This document shows positions 38,398 to 63,377 of a DNA stretch of 64,000 nucleotides, one piece after another. Positions within the stretch are counted from its first letter, which is position 1. Each line of letters starts with the position of its first letter. A model generated the notes under the pieces. The model searched no databases and had not been told where the DNA came from. It saw nothing but the letters and a program-made list of their open reading frames with translations. A program made the translations under genes and the position numbers. The stretch comes from Seriola aureovittata (taxonomy: Eukaryota; Chordata; Actinopteri; Carangiformes; Carangidae), in the NCBI RefSeq assembly GCF_021018895.1, contig NC_079382.1, positions 14,207,001 to 14,271,000 on the forward strand. Direction: 5' to 3'.

Positions 38398-38707
38398 AGA
38401 GGAGAGAGGTAATCACTGAAATGGAGGACAGCGGTTTTCCTTTTTATAGAGAGTTGCAAGATTTGACCGTTCACTGTCTCGTGCCTGAGGTTTGACACAC
38501 CTCCTGTTTGTGAATGTAGATCCCTCAGCTGCTGCTGTGATACTAGTCAGTATTCAAAGGACTTCAAGGATCAAAACAAATGAAACTGAAAGAGAAATGC
38601 ACTGGAATTTTTATTGCACAAAATGGACTTTGGGAACATTATACATTTGGTTTCACATCCTTACAGCCCTCTTCTCAAAATGTAGTAAGTGGTTTCAGAA
38701 AACATGA

Positions 38708-38713
38708 AATAAA
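38708..38713 (+). terminator. OSTM1 polyadenylation signal AATAAA
   Basis: Canonical hexamer about 310 bases after the OSTM1 stop codon, the first on the + strand in that stretch. Confidence 0.5.
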
Positions 38714-38956
38714 AACATGCAGAAGTTAGATTTTCTCAGATTTATAGCAAAAAAAAAAGGACAAAAAAATTTAGAAATTGTCCAGACATTGTGTTTGACT
38801 CTGGCTCTTACTACCATGTTTAATAATCAGCTTTCTTTTGTTAATTTGAACTTATACTTTGGATTTCCAAGAGACAGGACCTGTGTTGGAATCAATGTCA
38901 GGCGCATCCAGCAGTCTGAGACACACAGCTGTCATTGGAAAGAGTGAATGGCTTGA

Positions 38957-39170
<214 letters not shown>

Positions 39171-39779
39171 TGTGCAGGTGAGCTAATGTGTGTATGTGCT
39201 CTATTTATGGGTTTGGTTGAGAAATGGGTTTTCTGTCTCTAATATATGTCCAGAAGAGAGCTGCAGAAAAGAAGCACTTGATGTCCATTAGTGGTGACAT
39301 GTATCTGTTGTAAGAAGAGGGGGTGCACATCAGCGGGGTGGGGTGGGTGCTAAATAAAGACATAACACACATAATGTAAGAGCACTCCAAAGTACCACAG
39401 TATGATGTTGCCTGTTTTCCAGGCAGTGTTTTTTTTGTGGTTTCATAAAGCTTTTAGTGTGCTTTGTTGTAGTTTTCCACTGATGTTTAACTTAATTTGT
39501 TAACAGGTTTCTGACCGTTCATGACAGTGGAGTCTCCTTTATGAGTTATTGAATTGATGAATTTGCCTATTAAAAATGCATTTGCTGTGTAATGTAAACC
39601 TTTACTTTGAATGCATAAGCCCAAATAAATATTTCTGTGTCATGAACATAGTGCAGTTGTATGCGCGGTTATTTAACCAAAACCACTTTTGGGCTAATGA
39701 TAATTTAGTTTTAGTTGGATTTGGTTTAATATTAGAGGAACAAACAGTTCCAATTATATTAACTAAGAATATTTACTCA

Positions 39780-40505
39780 AGGGTTGTACTAATGTACAAT
39801 ATTACTTAAGTGTTTACACTTTATATTACTTTAAACTTCTACTTCAACACATTTTAGAGGGAAATATTGCACTTTTTACTGCAAGACATAAATGTGACAG
39901 CTGCTAGTGGCATTTCATATGAACATTTCTGTCCAAAACCTATGATAATCTTATAAGTTGTGATTTTATTGATAACCTACCTACCACTTTATGAACTAAA
40001 TAAAATGAGCCCCACATTAACCAGAAAATGCTGTTTACATGTTATTGCATCTGTAATACTGATTTATTATAATGTATCACAATAAAAAACAATGAAAGGG
40101 GCCAATCAGCACAATGAGTACTACATATGGCTATAAATAGGCCTATTGTACAATTTTCAAGTGCTTTGCTTAAGCACTTCCATTTTATGTTATTACTTCA
40201 TACTTCTACTCCACAACATATCAGATGGTTTATTGTATTTTGACTCTATAACATTTATGCAACAACTACTACATTTCAAATTAAAAATTCAATCCAAACC
40301 TATTATGAAAATGTCCTATCAATCAAAACACCTAACATAAGACTAAGTATTAGCTCCACATTGACCTGCTACAACTTTAAAATGCTGATTACATGGTATT
40401 GCATCTGTAATAATAATGTAATATTATACAATGTGTAAGGGGGCCAGTATGCATTGTGCACTTTTACTTTTGATAAAGTTAAAAGTAAAAAGTTGCATTT
40501 GCTAA
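39780..40505. repeat. Two adjacent copies of an AT-rich teleost repeat
   Basis: The first copy (about 39780-40140) has 'ttaaacttctacttcaacac', 'agggaaatattgcacttttt' and 'gtttacatgttattgcatct'. The second (about 40141-40505) repeats the same order: 'cttctactccacaacatatc', 'gattacatggtattgcatct' and 'gcacttttacttttgataaa'. The same family contributes the first half of the 1,094-bp duplicated unit. I know this wording from other fish genomes but give no family name. Confidence 0.6.
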
Positions 40506-40509
40506 ATGC

Positions 40510-43500
40510 AATTCCATCACTGTCCTCTCCAGAACAAGGCCCAGCACCAGTACTGTGACTGCAGCTACATTAGGACTAATGAGCCCGTGTTGTACAGTGG
40601 TTAAAGCTGTTTCTTCACACAGGCATGGCCCTTGTTCTCGGGTTACGTGGCCTTGTGTTTCTTGCAACGATGCTTTTTCTCCATCATTAGCAGCTAATCT
40701 AAATGTGGGATAAAGATACTTGGCCGAATAATCGCAGCAACACATCCGTTAAACTCCTTTGGCTTTTTGGTCTTATGGAGCGCAGCCACTGCTGGCCATC
40801 AGCAGGTCTAAGAGCATTACCGATATGCCGAGTCATATGATCCGGTTGCGGCCAGCAGAGCGGCTAAAAACACGGGCTTTGGTCATTTGCGCTCGCGCAC
40901 AGTGAGGTGTGTTGAGCGGCTCGTGTGCTGCGCTGCCCGGAGCTCAGGAATGAGAATGACAGCTTTGATTCCTGTTAAGCCTCGTTGCTTTTCTGAGGCA
41001 CACCGGACTTAAGCGGACCCGAAAGTCAACACGAACTCCCGGCAAAGTGGACCGGAGGCAGCCACGTGACGGAGAGGGCCGATGGAAAAGCTGTAGTTCT
41101 GCTGGAATCAGTGATTTAGACTATAGTTAGTTGATAAAAAAGTATTCCGATCTTTTACTTACTGCTACCACAAAGTGCACTGGCCATTGGTTGCAAAACG
41201 AACTAATAGGAACAATTATTATGGAGAATATCTCCATTCAATGTGCATTATTACTGTACATGCTATATTATTGGATCATTATTATAGATGCATCAACATA
41301 AAAGCAAAAAAAACAAAAAATGTTTGCTTGTGACTTCACTTAGCCTATATGTTTGGTTTTACCTTTACTGCAGAAGGATGTACAGTAGGCTATGTGCAGA
41401 GATTGACACTAGAAAGCTCTTTTCACCTTCAACTATTTGTGTATTTCTCATTGCGAGTGGGGGCGCTGGTATGATTTTGTTACCTCACCACTGTCTCATG
41501 GTTTGGGAGCCAATCATGGACCAATATATAATTTATATCTAATTTATACTCTAAGTGAAAGAGAAGTCTTGCATTAATCAGTTACATTTTACAATGAACA
41601 ACATTTGCATATTCACTGATGAAGGATTTTTCAGTTACGGAGAAGGAGTAGATGTAATTTTTAAAATAAATAAAATAAACTATTTTATTGTTGAGACTAT
41701 TCAAAGTTGATTGTTTTTATATGTCTTAAAATATATCTGCGGGGATCTTTACCTACTTTATTGGATGGTTTAATTTAATCATCATATTGTATAAACTTAC
41801 ATGTTTCATATGTTGAATATTAATATGCAAAGTGACTAGTAACCAAACTGTCACGTTTTCATTTGAAATGTAGAGTAGGAGTATGAAGTAGCATCATTCA
41901 GTGTTCAAGAACTGACAAAATGTGCAGTACCTGAGTTACTTTCCCCCACTGTTTATAACCAAGGTCCAGCTCTTAATCTTATGTCAAGTTTTGGCAAATG
42001 ACTCATGAAGTGACTTGCAACCATGACATCATTTGAAAACAGGCTAATAAGGAAATGCATTTACTTCTTGGAAATGGAAAGGCTGCTTTTAGAAATGTGC
42101 ATACAGATTTTAATTGAATACATTGCTTCACATTCACACATTTACACCTTGGATCTGTTAATCATAACAGGTCTACCATGGAGATCTTGGGGCTGTAAAG
42201 TGCCTTGCAGTCAGATAGCATACTGAGGATTTTTGTCTATGACCTTAAGTTGTTGGCCCCACAACTGGAAAAAAAAGAATTTTTATTTTATTTACGTACT
42301 TCACCTTGAGAGACAGAGGTGGCTTTGGTTATCTCTAGTCTTTGTTGTCATTGTGGAAAGCGAGATGGAAAATTAGGAATTTTTTAGTTAGCTTTAGAAA
42401 GAACATTTTTCATTTTAATAATGTGTCAAGTCTGCACACTTGACCCCCAAAGCTAAATTTAATTGTATATGGGCTACATTACAGTCACTGTGTGTTTTGT
42501 CACATCGGTTTATGATAAACTGCAGTGAACTGACTGCAGTGAAGCAAAAAAAATACAATCCAGTAATCGTGGACTAAAGCCATGCAAAATTATTGTACAC
42601 CTAATCCATTTACAAAGAGCTTTCATTAGAAAAAAAATGACTGTGGGAATAATTCTACAGTAAGTGTAACAGTTTATGTGGAAGAAATTAATATGATTTT
42701 GTAAACAGACTCATATCCTGATCTTGACTGCTTGCTCCAGTTCTCTGCTGGATTAAAGTGAAAAAAATGTGCTGAGGTTTGTGTAAAAGTTTTGTCGAAA
42801 AATACATAACGACCATTAGAATGGACAAGTATTAGATGAATTTGCTGAGTTTTATCTAAAAGACATGTGCTATGAAAACCAAGGTCTTAATACAAAACTG
42901 GATTCCAACAGTTTTAAATGTAACCTTTTATTAATTCATTTCTTGAAAGAAAGCAGGTATCAATATGTTAGAAACTATTTAAAAACCTCTTCAGAAAGAC
43001 CAGGTGTTTCATAAAATCACTAGTGTTAAAATAACCAATTATGTGTTTTTCTTTACCAAAATGAAAAATATGTTTCTTGAATGCTCACTCGTGGACAGTA
43101 AATGGACACTTTTGATAAATTCAGACCTTCAAAATGGTGCAAACATTCATTCGTTTCTCTTGAGCTCTCAGCCTTTCTAATGCGTGAACTTGTTAGTTGA
43201 CTTTTGTAAAGCTCAGGAGGGAAGGAGGCAGGAATGTTGGAGCATGACGGCCGAGGCTGAACTGAGCATTGTTGATGTTTGAGTGGCTAAATGATGACAC
43301 AAACCTTTCCTCAGACCTCATCCGATGAGAAATGAAGACTGTAAGAGACTGGCAAGTGGCCTCCACTGCACAGACCTTGAGATCATTTTATTTCCAACAA
43401 TTATCCAGGCAACATATGAATGGAGTTTTGTTTATATTTTCCTGCTGTAGCCTCTTTGTCTCTCTGTGTATCTGCATCTCTGTTTGCAGCGTCCCTCATT

Positions 43501-46000
43501 CTCTCTTAATATTAAAGGTTAAAATTTAGAGGTAACAGAGTTATGTTGAAAATGATGTGCCTTGTTTGCAATTGATGCTGCGGCAGATGGCAAAAACACA
43601 CTTTTCTTTGCACAAGTTACCTTGAGATGAGTCCAGTACATTTCATATTTGATAGAAGAGTAGAGCATGCTCTTCATGTTGTTTCTGAATCTAGCCTTCC
43701 ATTTTCATTTATTATAACTAATTCTTGCTAAATGATTCTTTTGCTGTTCTTTGACAAGGTCACAGCCTCCTCTGGACTAAATGCCTTTGAATTTCCTTCT
43801 GTCCTCTACAATATCCACGCATCTTTATTCTTTACAGTGCGTCCCATATTACAATGCAGCGAATATCTCCTTCGTTATGGAAATATTAAGAAACTGTTAG
43901 TTACGACTTAAGTTGTTATGCAACCCCCCACCACCACCACCACCACCAACCCTTCTAAGCTGTCAGTTAGTTAACTGGCTGAAGGTCAGGCTTAGATTAT
44001 GCACCTCTCAACCCCTGAGCAATGAATATGATGCTTTGTTGAACAAGGAGTAAACATATGCCCCTGGGGGTAGGAATTAGCAGACACACACACATGCACC
44101 CTCTCTCACAGAGCATATGCAGAGTGAATGGGGCTTATTATACACCTGCGAGTGGGGTCAAAGTCTGTCAATCCCTAGCTTATGGTATTATAATAGATTA
44201 TAGAATCACTCTCTAATGGCAGTCATTCAGTTTGTAATCTCAGCAGCTTGATGCAAAAGCACTCAGCGTTCCAGCTAAGGGTCTGTTGAAAATAAGACCT
44301 TCTCCTCATTCATCCCTTACTTCCCCCCTTTCACAAAGGTCTTATGACAAGTCAGCTGTTGGTGACATCACAGATGCTGGATCATATGTCAGAAACCTTT
44401 GCTGCCTGACTTACATCCATTGCAGATCAGCAGCAACTGAGGCCACTTGAGGCCAAAAGAGCGGCGAGGTGCCCCGGGGGGTGAGGGCCAGCTTTAAGGC
44501 TGCCAACAGGCAGGAAGGGTGGGGGGGCGCTCTTTAGGGCAGGAACATCTGACCCATGTGTGGGTTTGTTTGTGTGGGCAATCAGACAGTGCCCATCTTG
44601 CCATCAGCTTGAGAAGACATTTATCATTTGTGTGGAGAGTGTGCATGAATTAGAAAGTCCAGGCTCTGCGCATGTGAGTCGCTGGATTTCTGTTTTTCAT
44701 CAGCACATAGAAAAGAGGCATTTTTAAAAAAAAATTTTGCTGCTAAATCTGATACATGTGTTTCAAACATGCCGCTTGTCGAAAATGGTTCATTTCTGGT
44801 ATATTAGTTTGTGGAACCTGTGTAGAATTTTGATCACAAGACAGTAGCGCCACCTAAAGTCGGCTTCTGAACATGACGTTAAAGACAATTGAGAAACATG
44901 TCACTGTCTTCTGGCTCAAAAGTAAGAATGCCTGGTTGTTTTAAATAATAACATGAATAATAATGAATAGTAAATATAACAATAATATTGTTTTAAATAT
45001 TCAAAAACAGAAATGATCCCACCAGAATTTAAATAACCCCTCTAAGCACTACTACAATGATGTGCTACTTTAGTGACAAGTCAGTTATTTTTATTTATCA
45101 ACAGCATAAACTGCACAGCCTTCATGTCCCTGTTTGTTTGCACCTTTGACTCCTGTTTCTGTTTATCAATGGAGTTTATCTGTGCTGGAATATGTTATCC
45201 TGATTTTTGCAGACAGTAAGTTCCTCTTGAAATATTTTTATTATTTATTTATTTGTTCTTTCCCCCCAATTTTTGAAAAATACAAATATTTCAGGCTTGA
45301 ACTCTATTGTCTCTTGTTGATTTCACATAAAGTCACATAAGGTCTTCTAAACTAGATTGACAGGCTAAATTTGTAGCTGCCAGTAAATGCAACCTGGCCT
45401 TCAACCTAATATGAAATATGAATATGTGATAAAGTTACTTGTGTTAAAGTCCTTTTCCATTAGATGTTTACATAATTCTATAAACCAGCTATGTTCCTAA
45501 TCCAGGAAATCTTTGCACATGTACCTCTCCTGAGCGTTAAAGTGCCTTTTTTTTGCCTTTATTTGCCTTTATTCCAACCATTATTGAACTTGGCCTAATA
45601 TGAGTAAATGCCTTTTATATTTAAAAGCACTATCAAGCGCAAACCTTGGATTGTAACTTGAGGAAAGAGATATGGAGGCCTTACCTTGTGCCACTAGATG
45701 GCAGCACCTAGTCATGTATAACATATGAGTGGTCCCATCCCCAGTGCTGTGCATTGGCACGCTACAATTTTCATGGTACATGAAAACCAATGCTTTTGTA
45801 CTGTCCCACATACGAGATTGTTTGGATACTAAATAAAAATGTAGTAAATGATAAAAGAATAGGAATCATTTTCACAGATAGTTGTGGTTAATATTATAAC
45901 TTTTTCTAAGATAGCATTCTTTATCATAATTTTTTAATCACATAAGTAAATAAATGGATTGCAGATAGAGAACATAACATTTGAAGTACAGCTAAATTAA
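40510..46000. other. Long spacer between OSTM1 and DRC1
   Basis: No coding exon is recognised on either strand over 5.5 kb. The left part holds a CpG-rich block at 40780-41090. The middle is AT-rich and repeat-like. A block at about 44060-44560 is GC-balanced and complex and may be regulatory. A short (CCA)n run is at about 43927-43950. SEC63, which follows OSTM1 in human as I recall, was looked for by its N-terminal sequence and not seen. Confidence 0.5.
40780..41090. promoter_or_regulatory. CpG-rich, promoter-like block without a gene
   Basis: CpG density is clearly higher here than on either side ('gcgctcgcgcacag', 'gagcggctcgtgtgctgcgc'), and a CACGTG E-box is at 41063-41068. No plausible first exon follows on either strand. 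It could be a promoter of an unseen non-coding transcript, a distal element, or a relic. Confidence 0.35.
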
Positions 46001-46009
46001 AAAGTGTAA

Positions 46010-46058
46010 ATGTCCATGGCAACACTTGTCACTCTGGTGACTCCGTCGCTATAGCAAC
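46010..46058 (+). promoter_or_regulatory. RFX X-box-like sites upstream of DRC1
   Basis: GTCGCTATAGCAAC (46045-46058) matches the RFX X-box (GTNRCC, short spacer, RGYAAC) with one mismatch, 110 bases before the DRC1 start codon. A second, weaker site, ATGTCCATGGCAAC (46010-46023), has a perfect right half. RFX factors drive ciliary genes, so this fits. A 'taaacaaaacaaacc' run just after may serve forkhead factors such as FOXJ1. Confidence 0.6.
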
Positions 46059-46167
46059 GTTTAAACAAAACAAACCGTGTTGGCACAGCGCCGCAGATTT
46101 TTGCAGTCTTCACCATCACAGTATTGAGCACTTTCTGTCAGTGCCTTTCACTCGACATAATCTGAAC

Positions 46168-47869
46168 ATGGAGGAAGAATATACGGATCCAAAACAGTCG
46201 CCTGATCCCCCTGCGTTGTCCGAAAATCAGGAAGCTAACAACCGGTAACTCCTCTAGCTAGCTCCACGTTACTGTAACTAATACTGAATACAGAAAACCT
46301 ATAATAGTTCTGTTTTTCATACTGCAATAACGTTGCATCTGTAATGGTAATCTCACGCTACCGGCTAAATGATTTAATAGAAATTCATACACTGCCGTAT
46401 ATTTTTTATTTGTGTTTTATCATGCTCAGTTTTTTGTTGGAATATAATCACTAAACAGTGTACACCTTTAGGGTCAAGAAGGAGGTCATTGAGGAGGCCC
46501 AGGAGAACCTGCCTGAGGGGGAGAAGGTGGACGAAAGTGTAAGGGTTTTGTTTTACTGTGAGCCACTGTTTTGCTCTGGTGTAATTTCTTGACATGTACT
46601 CACACTTACTTAAAATCAGCAGTGCCACAGTTTGAATAGAACTGAACTCTTTTATGTTAGCAGATCACTCCTCAGAAGATAACCAACCTGCAGAGAGAGT
46701 TGACAGTGTTTGTGAGCAACATCCAAACTGCTGTTGATGCCAGAGAGTCAATGCGAAGGAAGGAGGTGGAGGAGGCTCACAAAGTTAGGTAATTTTTTTA
46801 TTTATTTCACGTTTAATTTCCTAAATCAACACCACTTCCACGAAGAGTACATTCTTTTAAAATGCCTAATGCAAAATGGTACCATCCTTATCCTTTTCTA
46901 TTTCTCCCATCCTATTTGCCAACCATGTTTGTTTTTCTCGGCCCAGATCGGAGCGACTGGAAAATCATGTGAAGTCCAGCCAGGAGAAATTTGAGGAGAT
47001 TACCAGAGGGTGGTTGATAGTTAAGGAGAAGGCGACCCTTCAGGAGCTGCGGAAAGCTCGGGACAGCCAGCAGCAGCTGTGTGCTCTTCTATTAGAAGAC
47101 AAGAAAAAAATCATAAATGATCTGCAACAGGTAACTCCCTCTCTATCCCCATATTTCCCTCTCCATCTATCTATCTATCCATCTATCTATCTATGAATTT
47201 GATCATTTCCCATATCTTTTCTGAACAGGAGATGAAGGCTGGAGACGATCGCTATGTGAAGGACTTGAGGAAGGAGGCAGAGGAGCTGGACCTGATGATT
47301 GAGAGAATGGAGGACAACATGAAAACCCTGAAAAAAGCCTACAGGGAGGAGATGGGCCAGATTAAGGTAGGACCAGATCTATGTCAAGAAGCACCTTTAA
47401 ATAACTTGTAATAATTGTGATAATTTGAGTCCTTTTAAATCAGATGAATGGGGAGGGGGAATGGTTCCAGCATTCATGTTCCCAGCAGGATAAATTGTCA
47501 TATCTGTGCAGATCCCTTAACTTTTCATCCAGCACCATCATAGTCATGTTTCTGATGTTTCAATCTGTCTAATAATGACATCTCCATCAGCTTCGGCTGT
47601 ATTTTATCATCATGTTAGCATTTCATTGTAAACATTAGCTAGCTCAAAGCGCCACTGTGCCTAAGTACAGCCTCACACAGCTACTAGCATGGCTCTTAGT
47701 CTTGTTTATGTCATTGTTGTCATTCTTACTAATGGTTGCGCTTGTGTTGTTGGTAGAGAGTTTATCAGCAGCAAAATGAAGTCATACGTACAAGAGATGT
47801 GACCGAATGGGAACAACTCCTGACAGAACTCTGGGACAGAGAGGTCAGGACATAACTGAATTAAAAACA

Positions 47870-47946
<77 letters not shown>

Positions 47947-50434
47947 GACTCATCCTTCAGCTTTCTTTCATCTTCATTGATATCTTATATCATACAGATC
48001 TCAGCTCTGTGTCTAATGCTATCTAATGTGTTTCTAGCAAGGGAGGCTGCAGCAGAGGAGGGAAAAAGTGGAGGAGTATGAAGATGTATTTCACAGACTG
48101 ATGCTGAAGAATGTGGATAGCCAAAACTCCAACCAGGTGGAAAACAATGCAAAGATTGCTCTGCAGGTTACGGAGAGAGAGCAACAAAAGAAAACCGTCG
48201 ATGATATGGTCAAAAGGCTAGCAAAAATAAGGCAAGAGTATGAGACAGAAGAACACAAGGTCAACCTGGGCTGTATGAAGAAAAGGGCTTTAAGGTAGTA
48301 CAGACTTTCTCATACAGACACACACACACAATTCTAACATTTTATTTAATTTGCTCTCTGTTTCTAGCAATGGTTTTGTGTTTCAGTCTGCAGGCAGAGC
48401 TGAAAAACCTAGTTACCCAGAACACCAATTACGTGAAACGGATAAGGGAGACCAGACGGCATTTGTCAAAAAAAATCAAACGCAGCATCCAGCAGTATGA
48501 ACGCACACAGAAGAAAATCAAGTGAGTCAAACAGCAGTTATCCTGTCTGTTTAAACACTAACACTGACACACTCTACGATTACTTGCTTCTTCTACCTTA
48601 ATCGTTTTCTTCTCCTTCTCTTGTCTTCTCTCTCTTCTTCACTTCACACAGGTACTTTATAGTCGCTGATGCTACAAAATTTGAGGAGATGTGGATCACC
48701 GTTGAAGCAGAGGTGAAGCAACTAGTTGAGAGGGCTTTAGTTACTGACTCGCTGATTTGCAAGCAGCACCTTGGCTTAGCCTGGAAGCGCCCTCCGATGG
48801 CCTTCATGGAGCTCTCTGGTCCCATCCAGCCTCAGAAACAGGCCCATAAGGCCGCCTCTGAGCTCTTTCCAACTGGACAGGCTTTACAGTGCAGCCAGGG
48901 GACGATGGACACTTCAGACTGGCCTAGGCTGGAGGCTGAGGCTGATAGCACAGACATGGAAATGTCCAAGGAAGGGACAGTGGGGCAGGGTGAGGGCGAT
49001 GCAGAGGTGGAGGACGGGAAGCTGTCGATGGACACGTTGAAGAAAGTGATGGAGCTGCTGTGTGATGAAGCGGTGAGAAACAAGTGCAAGATTCACCTTT
49101 GTACAAAAGAATTACACATTACCTTAAATAATCACAAATATAATAACAAACATAGAGACAGTAATAACATGAACGGCTTTGTCTGTATGAACACATTATA
49201 TTAAAGGAACAGTTCTACTTTCTTTCCTTAGATTTATTCTTAACCTTCAGACATAATAAGACTAGCTGTTTCCCCTTATTTCCAGTCTTTATGCTAAGCT
49301 CAGCTAACTGCCTCCTGGCTATGGCTTCACATTTAACGTATAAACATGTGAGTGGTATTGATCTTCTCATTTTACTTGTGTGAATAAGTGTCTTTCCCAA
49401 AATGTTGAACTATTTCTTGTTCTTAAAGGGAAACTACAGCTACATCAGTAGCATGTGTCCCAACCTCCTGCTTTGAAGCTAGAAGATGAGATGAGTGTGA
49501 TAGAGAGACTTGTGTTTATATGTGAAGGCTGTATGCTACAAGTATGCCAGACACTTCAACCAAAAGTTTGGCTTCCTTCTTTGTCAGGGCTTTCTGATGG
49601 AGGATGCACTCCTGAAGCTGCTGGCTCCCCTGGAGAAGGAAGAACAGATTATTGTGAAGATGGGCTCTCTCCTGTGTGTGAGTTCAGCCACTTCAGCTGC
49701 TCCACCACTTAGTGTGGGGGCATAATGCATCAGTGTGTTGTCGGACAGCACAGGGCAAAATCCTGAACAACCACACATGTTTTCTCTTCCAGTCCTTTGG
49801 CATTGAAGAAGAGGATGTGGCCAAGTTGGTTCATTTCTTCTTAAAGGAAAAGACGGAGGTGAGGAGGGAGAGAGATGAGGAGCGCAGTGAACGGAGGCCT
49901 CGTCAAAGAAATTTCCAATTGGACATCCGCTGGTGCAAAATTTGGCCTTTGAGTCTTAGACGGACATGATCACTGTAATTAGACAATAGCTATTAGTGCA
50001 TCTTGTATCACTGCTCTTTCTGCCTGCAGGATGTTTGTGGTGAGCAGGGTGAGTCCAGTGACCAGGCAGAGGCAGTGGAAAGCAGCTCTACGTCTAATCT
50101 GACCTCTGACCTCATCCATCCGAATCATGTCCTGCCTGCTCTCAAAAGTTTCCTCAAGCAGCACATGAGGTCGGACTGGCTGTGTCATTTAAATACTATA
50201 TATATATATATATTTATATCATATATATTTTTATATATATATAAATATATATGAGATCCTAATGTGTTCCTTGTGCTTTCTAAGGGAGAAGAAGCAGACC
50301 AGTTTTCTGGAAGTAGAAGTCCGGGATAGTTCAGAGGACGAAGCCTACTGGGAGAGTATGGGTAACATAATCTCTGAGGACAAAGTCAAACTCTGGGAAT
50401 TAGCAGAGACCACACTACACCAGTACCTGTGAGT

Positions 50435-50470
<36 letters not shown>

Positions 50471-51308
50471 ACACTCACATAGAGAAAACAAACATCAGTA
50501 TTCAGAATGTTTTTTTGTCTATGCAGAGAGGTTCTCAGCGAGATCTCGGAGTTCATCCCTGAGGCGGAGGGTCTGTGGCAGCAGAACACAGAGCTGCGGA
50601 TGCTGCTGGAACAATCGCTCGTCTCCAAAGTACGTGTGTGTTTGTGTTTATGTGTTGCACTGTTTTTCAGATGCTCACTGAGGGTGAAGGTTGATGCCCT
50701 AACAACAGTGCAAAAAAAAATAACAACAGGGTGCTGTAATGTACTGTGTGTAATAGTGCATGCAGTATTTTCATCATAACAGTGTATTATAAGGCGAAAA
50801 GGATGACGACTAATCGATTAGTTGATCGACAGAAAAATTTAACAATTCTAACAAATTTAACCAAATGATTAATTGAAAATAATTTTTTTAGCAAACATCA
50901 TAGATTTGATGCTTAAATGTGGAGATGTCTTGCTTCTCCAGTGTCTTTCTCTCTTTCTGTTTTGGACTTGTTACCAAACAAAAAAAGAAATGTGAAGATG
51001 CAAACTTGTAACTTTTGATTGACATTTTAAAATTTTCTGATATTTTATTGAGCCAAATGATTGATTGAGAAAATAATTGTCAGATTAAAAGATTGAAAAT
51101 AATCCTCAGAAATTGGATCTGAAACAGTTAGTTGAGAAATAGATAAGTCAATCCACAGAAAAATTATCAGTAACTATTTTAAAAATTGATTAATCGTTGA
51201 ATTCACTTTTCAAACATTTTCTGGTTACAGCTTCTCCAAGATTTTCTTCTTCTTCTTTTCAAAACATCATATTTTATTTTCCTACAGGTCGTACATCAGA
51301 CGCCATAG
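46168..51308 (+). CDS. drc1: Dynein regulatory complex subunit 1 (CCDC164)
   Basis: Fifteen exons with agreeing phases: 46168-46244, 46472-46538, 46664-46788, 46947-47130, 47229-47366, 47757-47843, 48038-48294, 48387-48521, 48652-49072, 49588-49677, 49793-49858, 50030-50169, 50285-50428, 50527-50629 and 51288-51308. About 684 residues, against 740 in human. The N-terminal two thirds is charged coiled coil (for example GDDRYVKDLRKEAEELDLM). Exon 9 has the family motif KYFIVADATKFEEMW followed by CKQHLGLAW. The C-terminal part includes the conserved LLCDEAGFLMED and SFGIEEEDVAKLVHFFLK. DRC1 is a scaffold of the nexin link that controls axonemal dynein in motile cilia; loss causes primary ciliary dyskinesia in human. 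Exon 3 has a tandem TAGCAG acceptor that may add one glutamine. The last exon, seven codons including TAG (VVHQTP), is the least certain. It is convergent with OTOF. Confidence 0.92.
47870..47943. repeat. (AC)n microsatellite in DRC1 intron 6
   Basis: About 74 bases of AC with one AAAC interruption, just after exon 6. Confidence 0.95.
49203..49435. mobile_element. MITE-like teleost repeat in DRC1 intron 9
   Basis: Begins 'ttaaaggaacagttctactt' and ends 'aatgttgaactatttcttgt' then 'tcttaaaggg'. Internally it carries 'taagctcagctaactgcctc' and 'gtgagtggtattgatcttct'. This order is very common in percomorph genomes as a short non-autonomous DNA element flanked by TTAA-like sites. Confidence 0.6.
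50188..50251. repeat. AT-rich (TA)n tract in DRC1 intron 12
   Basis: Interrupted TA/TTTATA repeats directly after the exon 12 donor. Confidence 0.9.
50440..50476. repeat. (AC)n microsatellite in DRC1 intron 13
   Basis: Short AC run, slightly interrupted, 12 bases downstream of the exon 13 end. Confidence 0.9.
50805..51205. repeat. AT-rich teleost interspersed repeat in DRC1 intron 14
   Basis: The copy starts 'gacgactaatcgattagttg', contains 'tgattgacattttaaaattt' and ends 'aaaaattgattaatcgttga'. Both ends carry ATCGATTA/ATTAATCG words, as expected for inverted termini. Same family as 2311-2570 and 35721-36025. Confidence 0.6.
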
Positions 51309-51408
51309 CACATCATCAAGGTGGAATCAGCACATGTATGAACATGTACTCAGTTTATATTCATGGTAAAGAAGAAAGCCTCTATGAGATCATTTTGTGG
51401 TTGCAGTT

Positions 51409-51414
51409 TTTATT
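51409..51414 (-). terminator. Polyadenylation signal AATAAA for the distal OTOF last exon
   Basis: On the - strand AATAAA lies 142 bases after the stop of the most distal OTOF terminal exon. It supports that exon as a real transcript end and lies only 100 bases from the DRC1 stop codon on the other strand. Confidence 0.45.
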
Positions 51415-51555
51415 TTTTACAGCTCGAGAGGAAAAATTGTTGAAACATTACAGTTGATCAAAGATATACAGGATTTCCTGTGCTACACACGGTGTATATA
51501 AAATAGTACAGAAACATACAGCGACCATGTTTGTCGGGACTGCAGTGTGTTGTTT

Positions 51556-63377
<11,822 letters not shown>

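Noticed and set aside
40585..40660. 'cagtggttaaagc' resembling a tRNA A-box
   Set aside because: No B-box, no cloverleaf and no SINE tail could be found.
49455..49725. Open frames extending upstream of DRC1 exon 10
   Set aside because: Only 49588-49677 has exon boundaries and family similarity; the rest is intron read-through.
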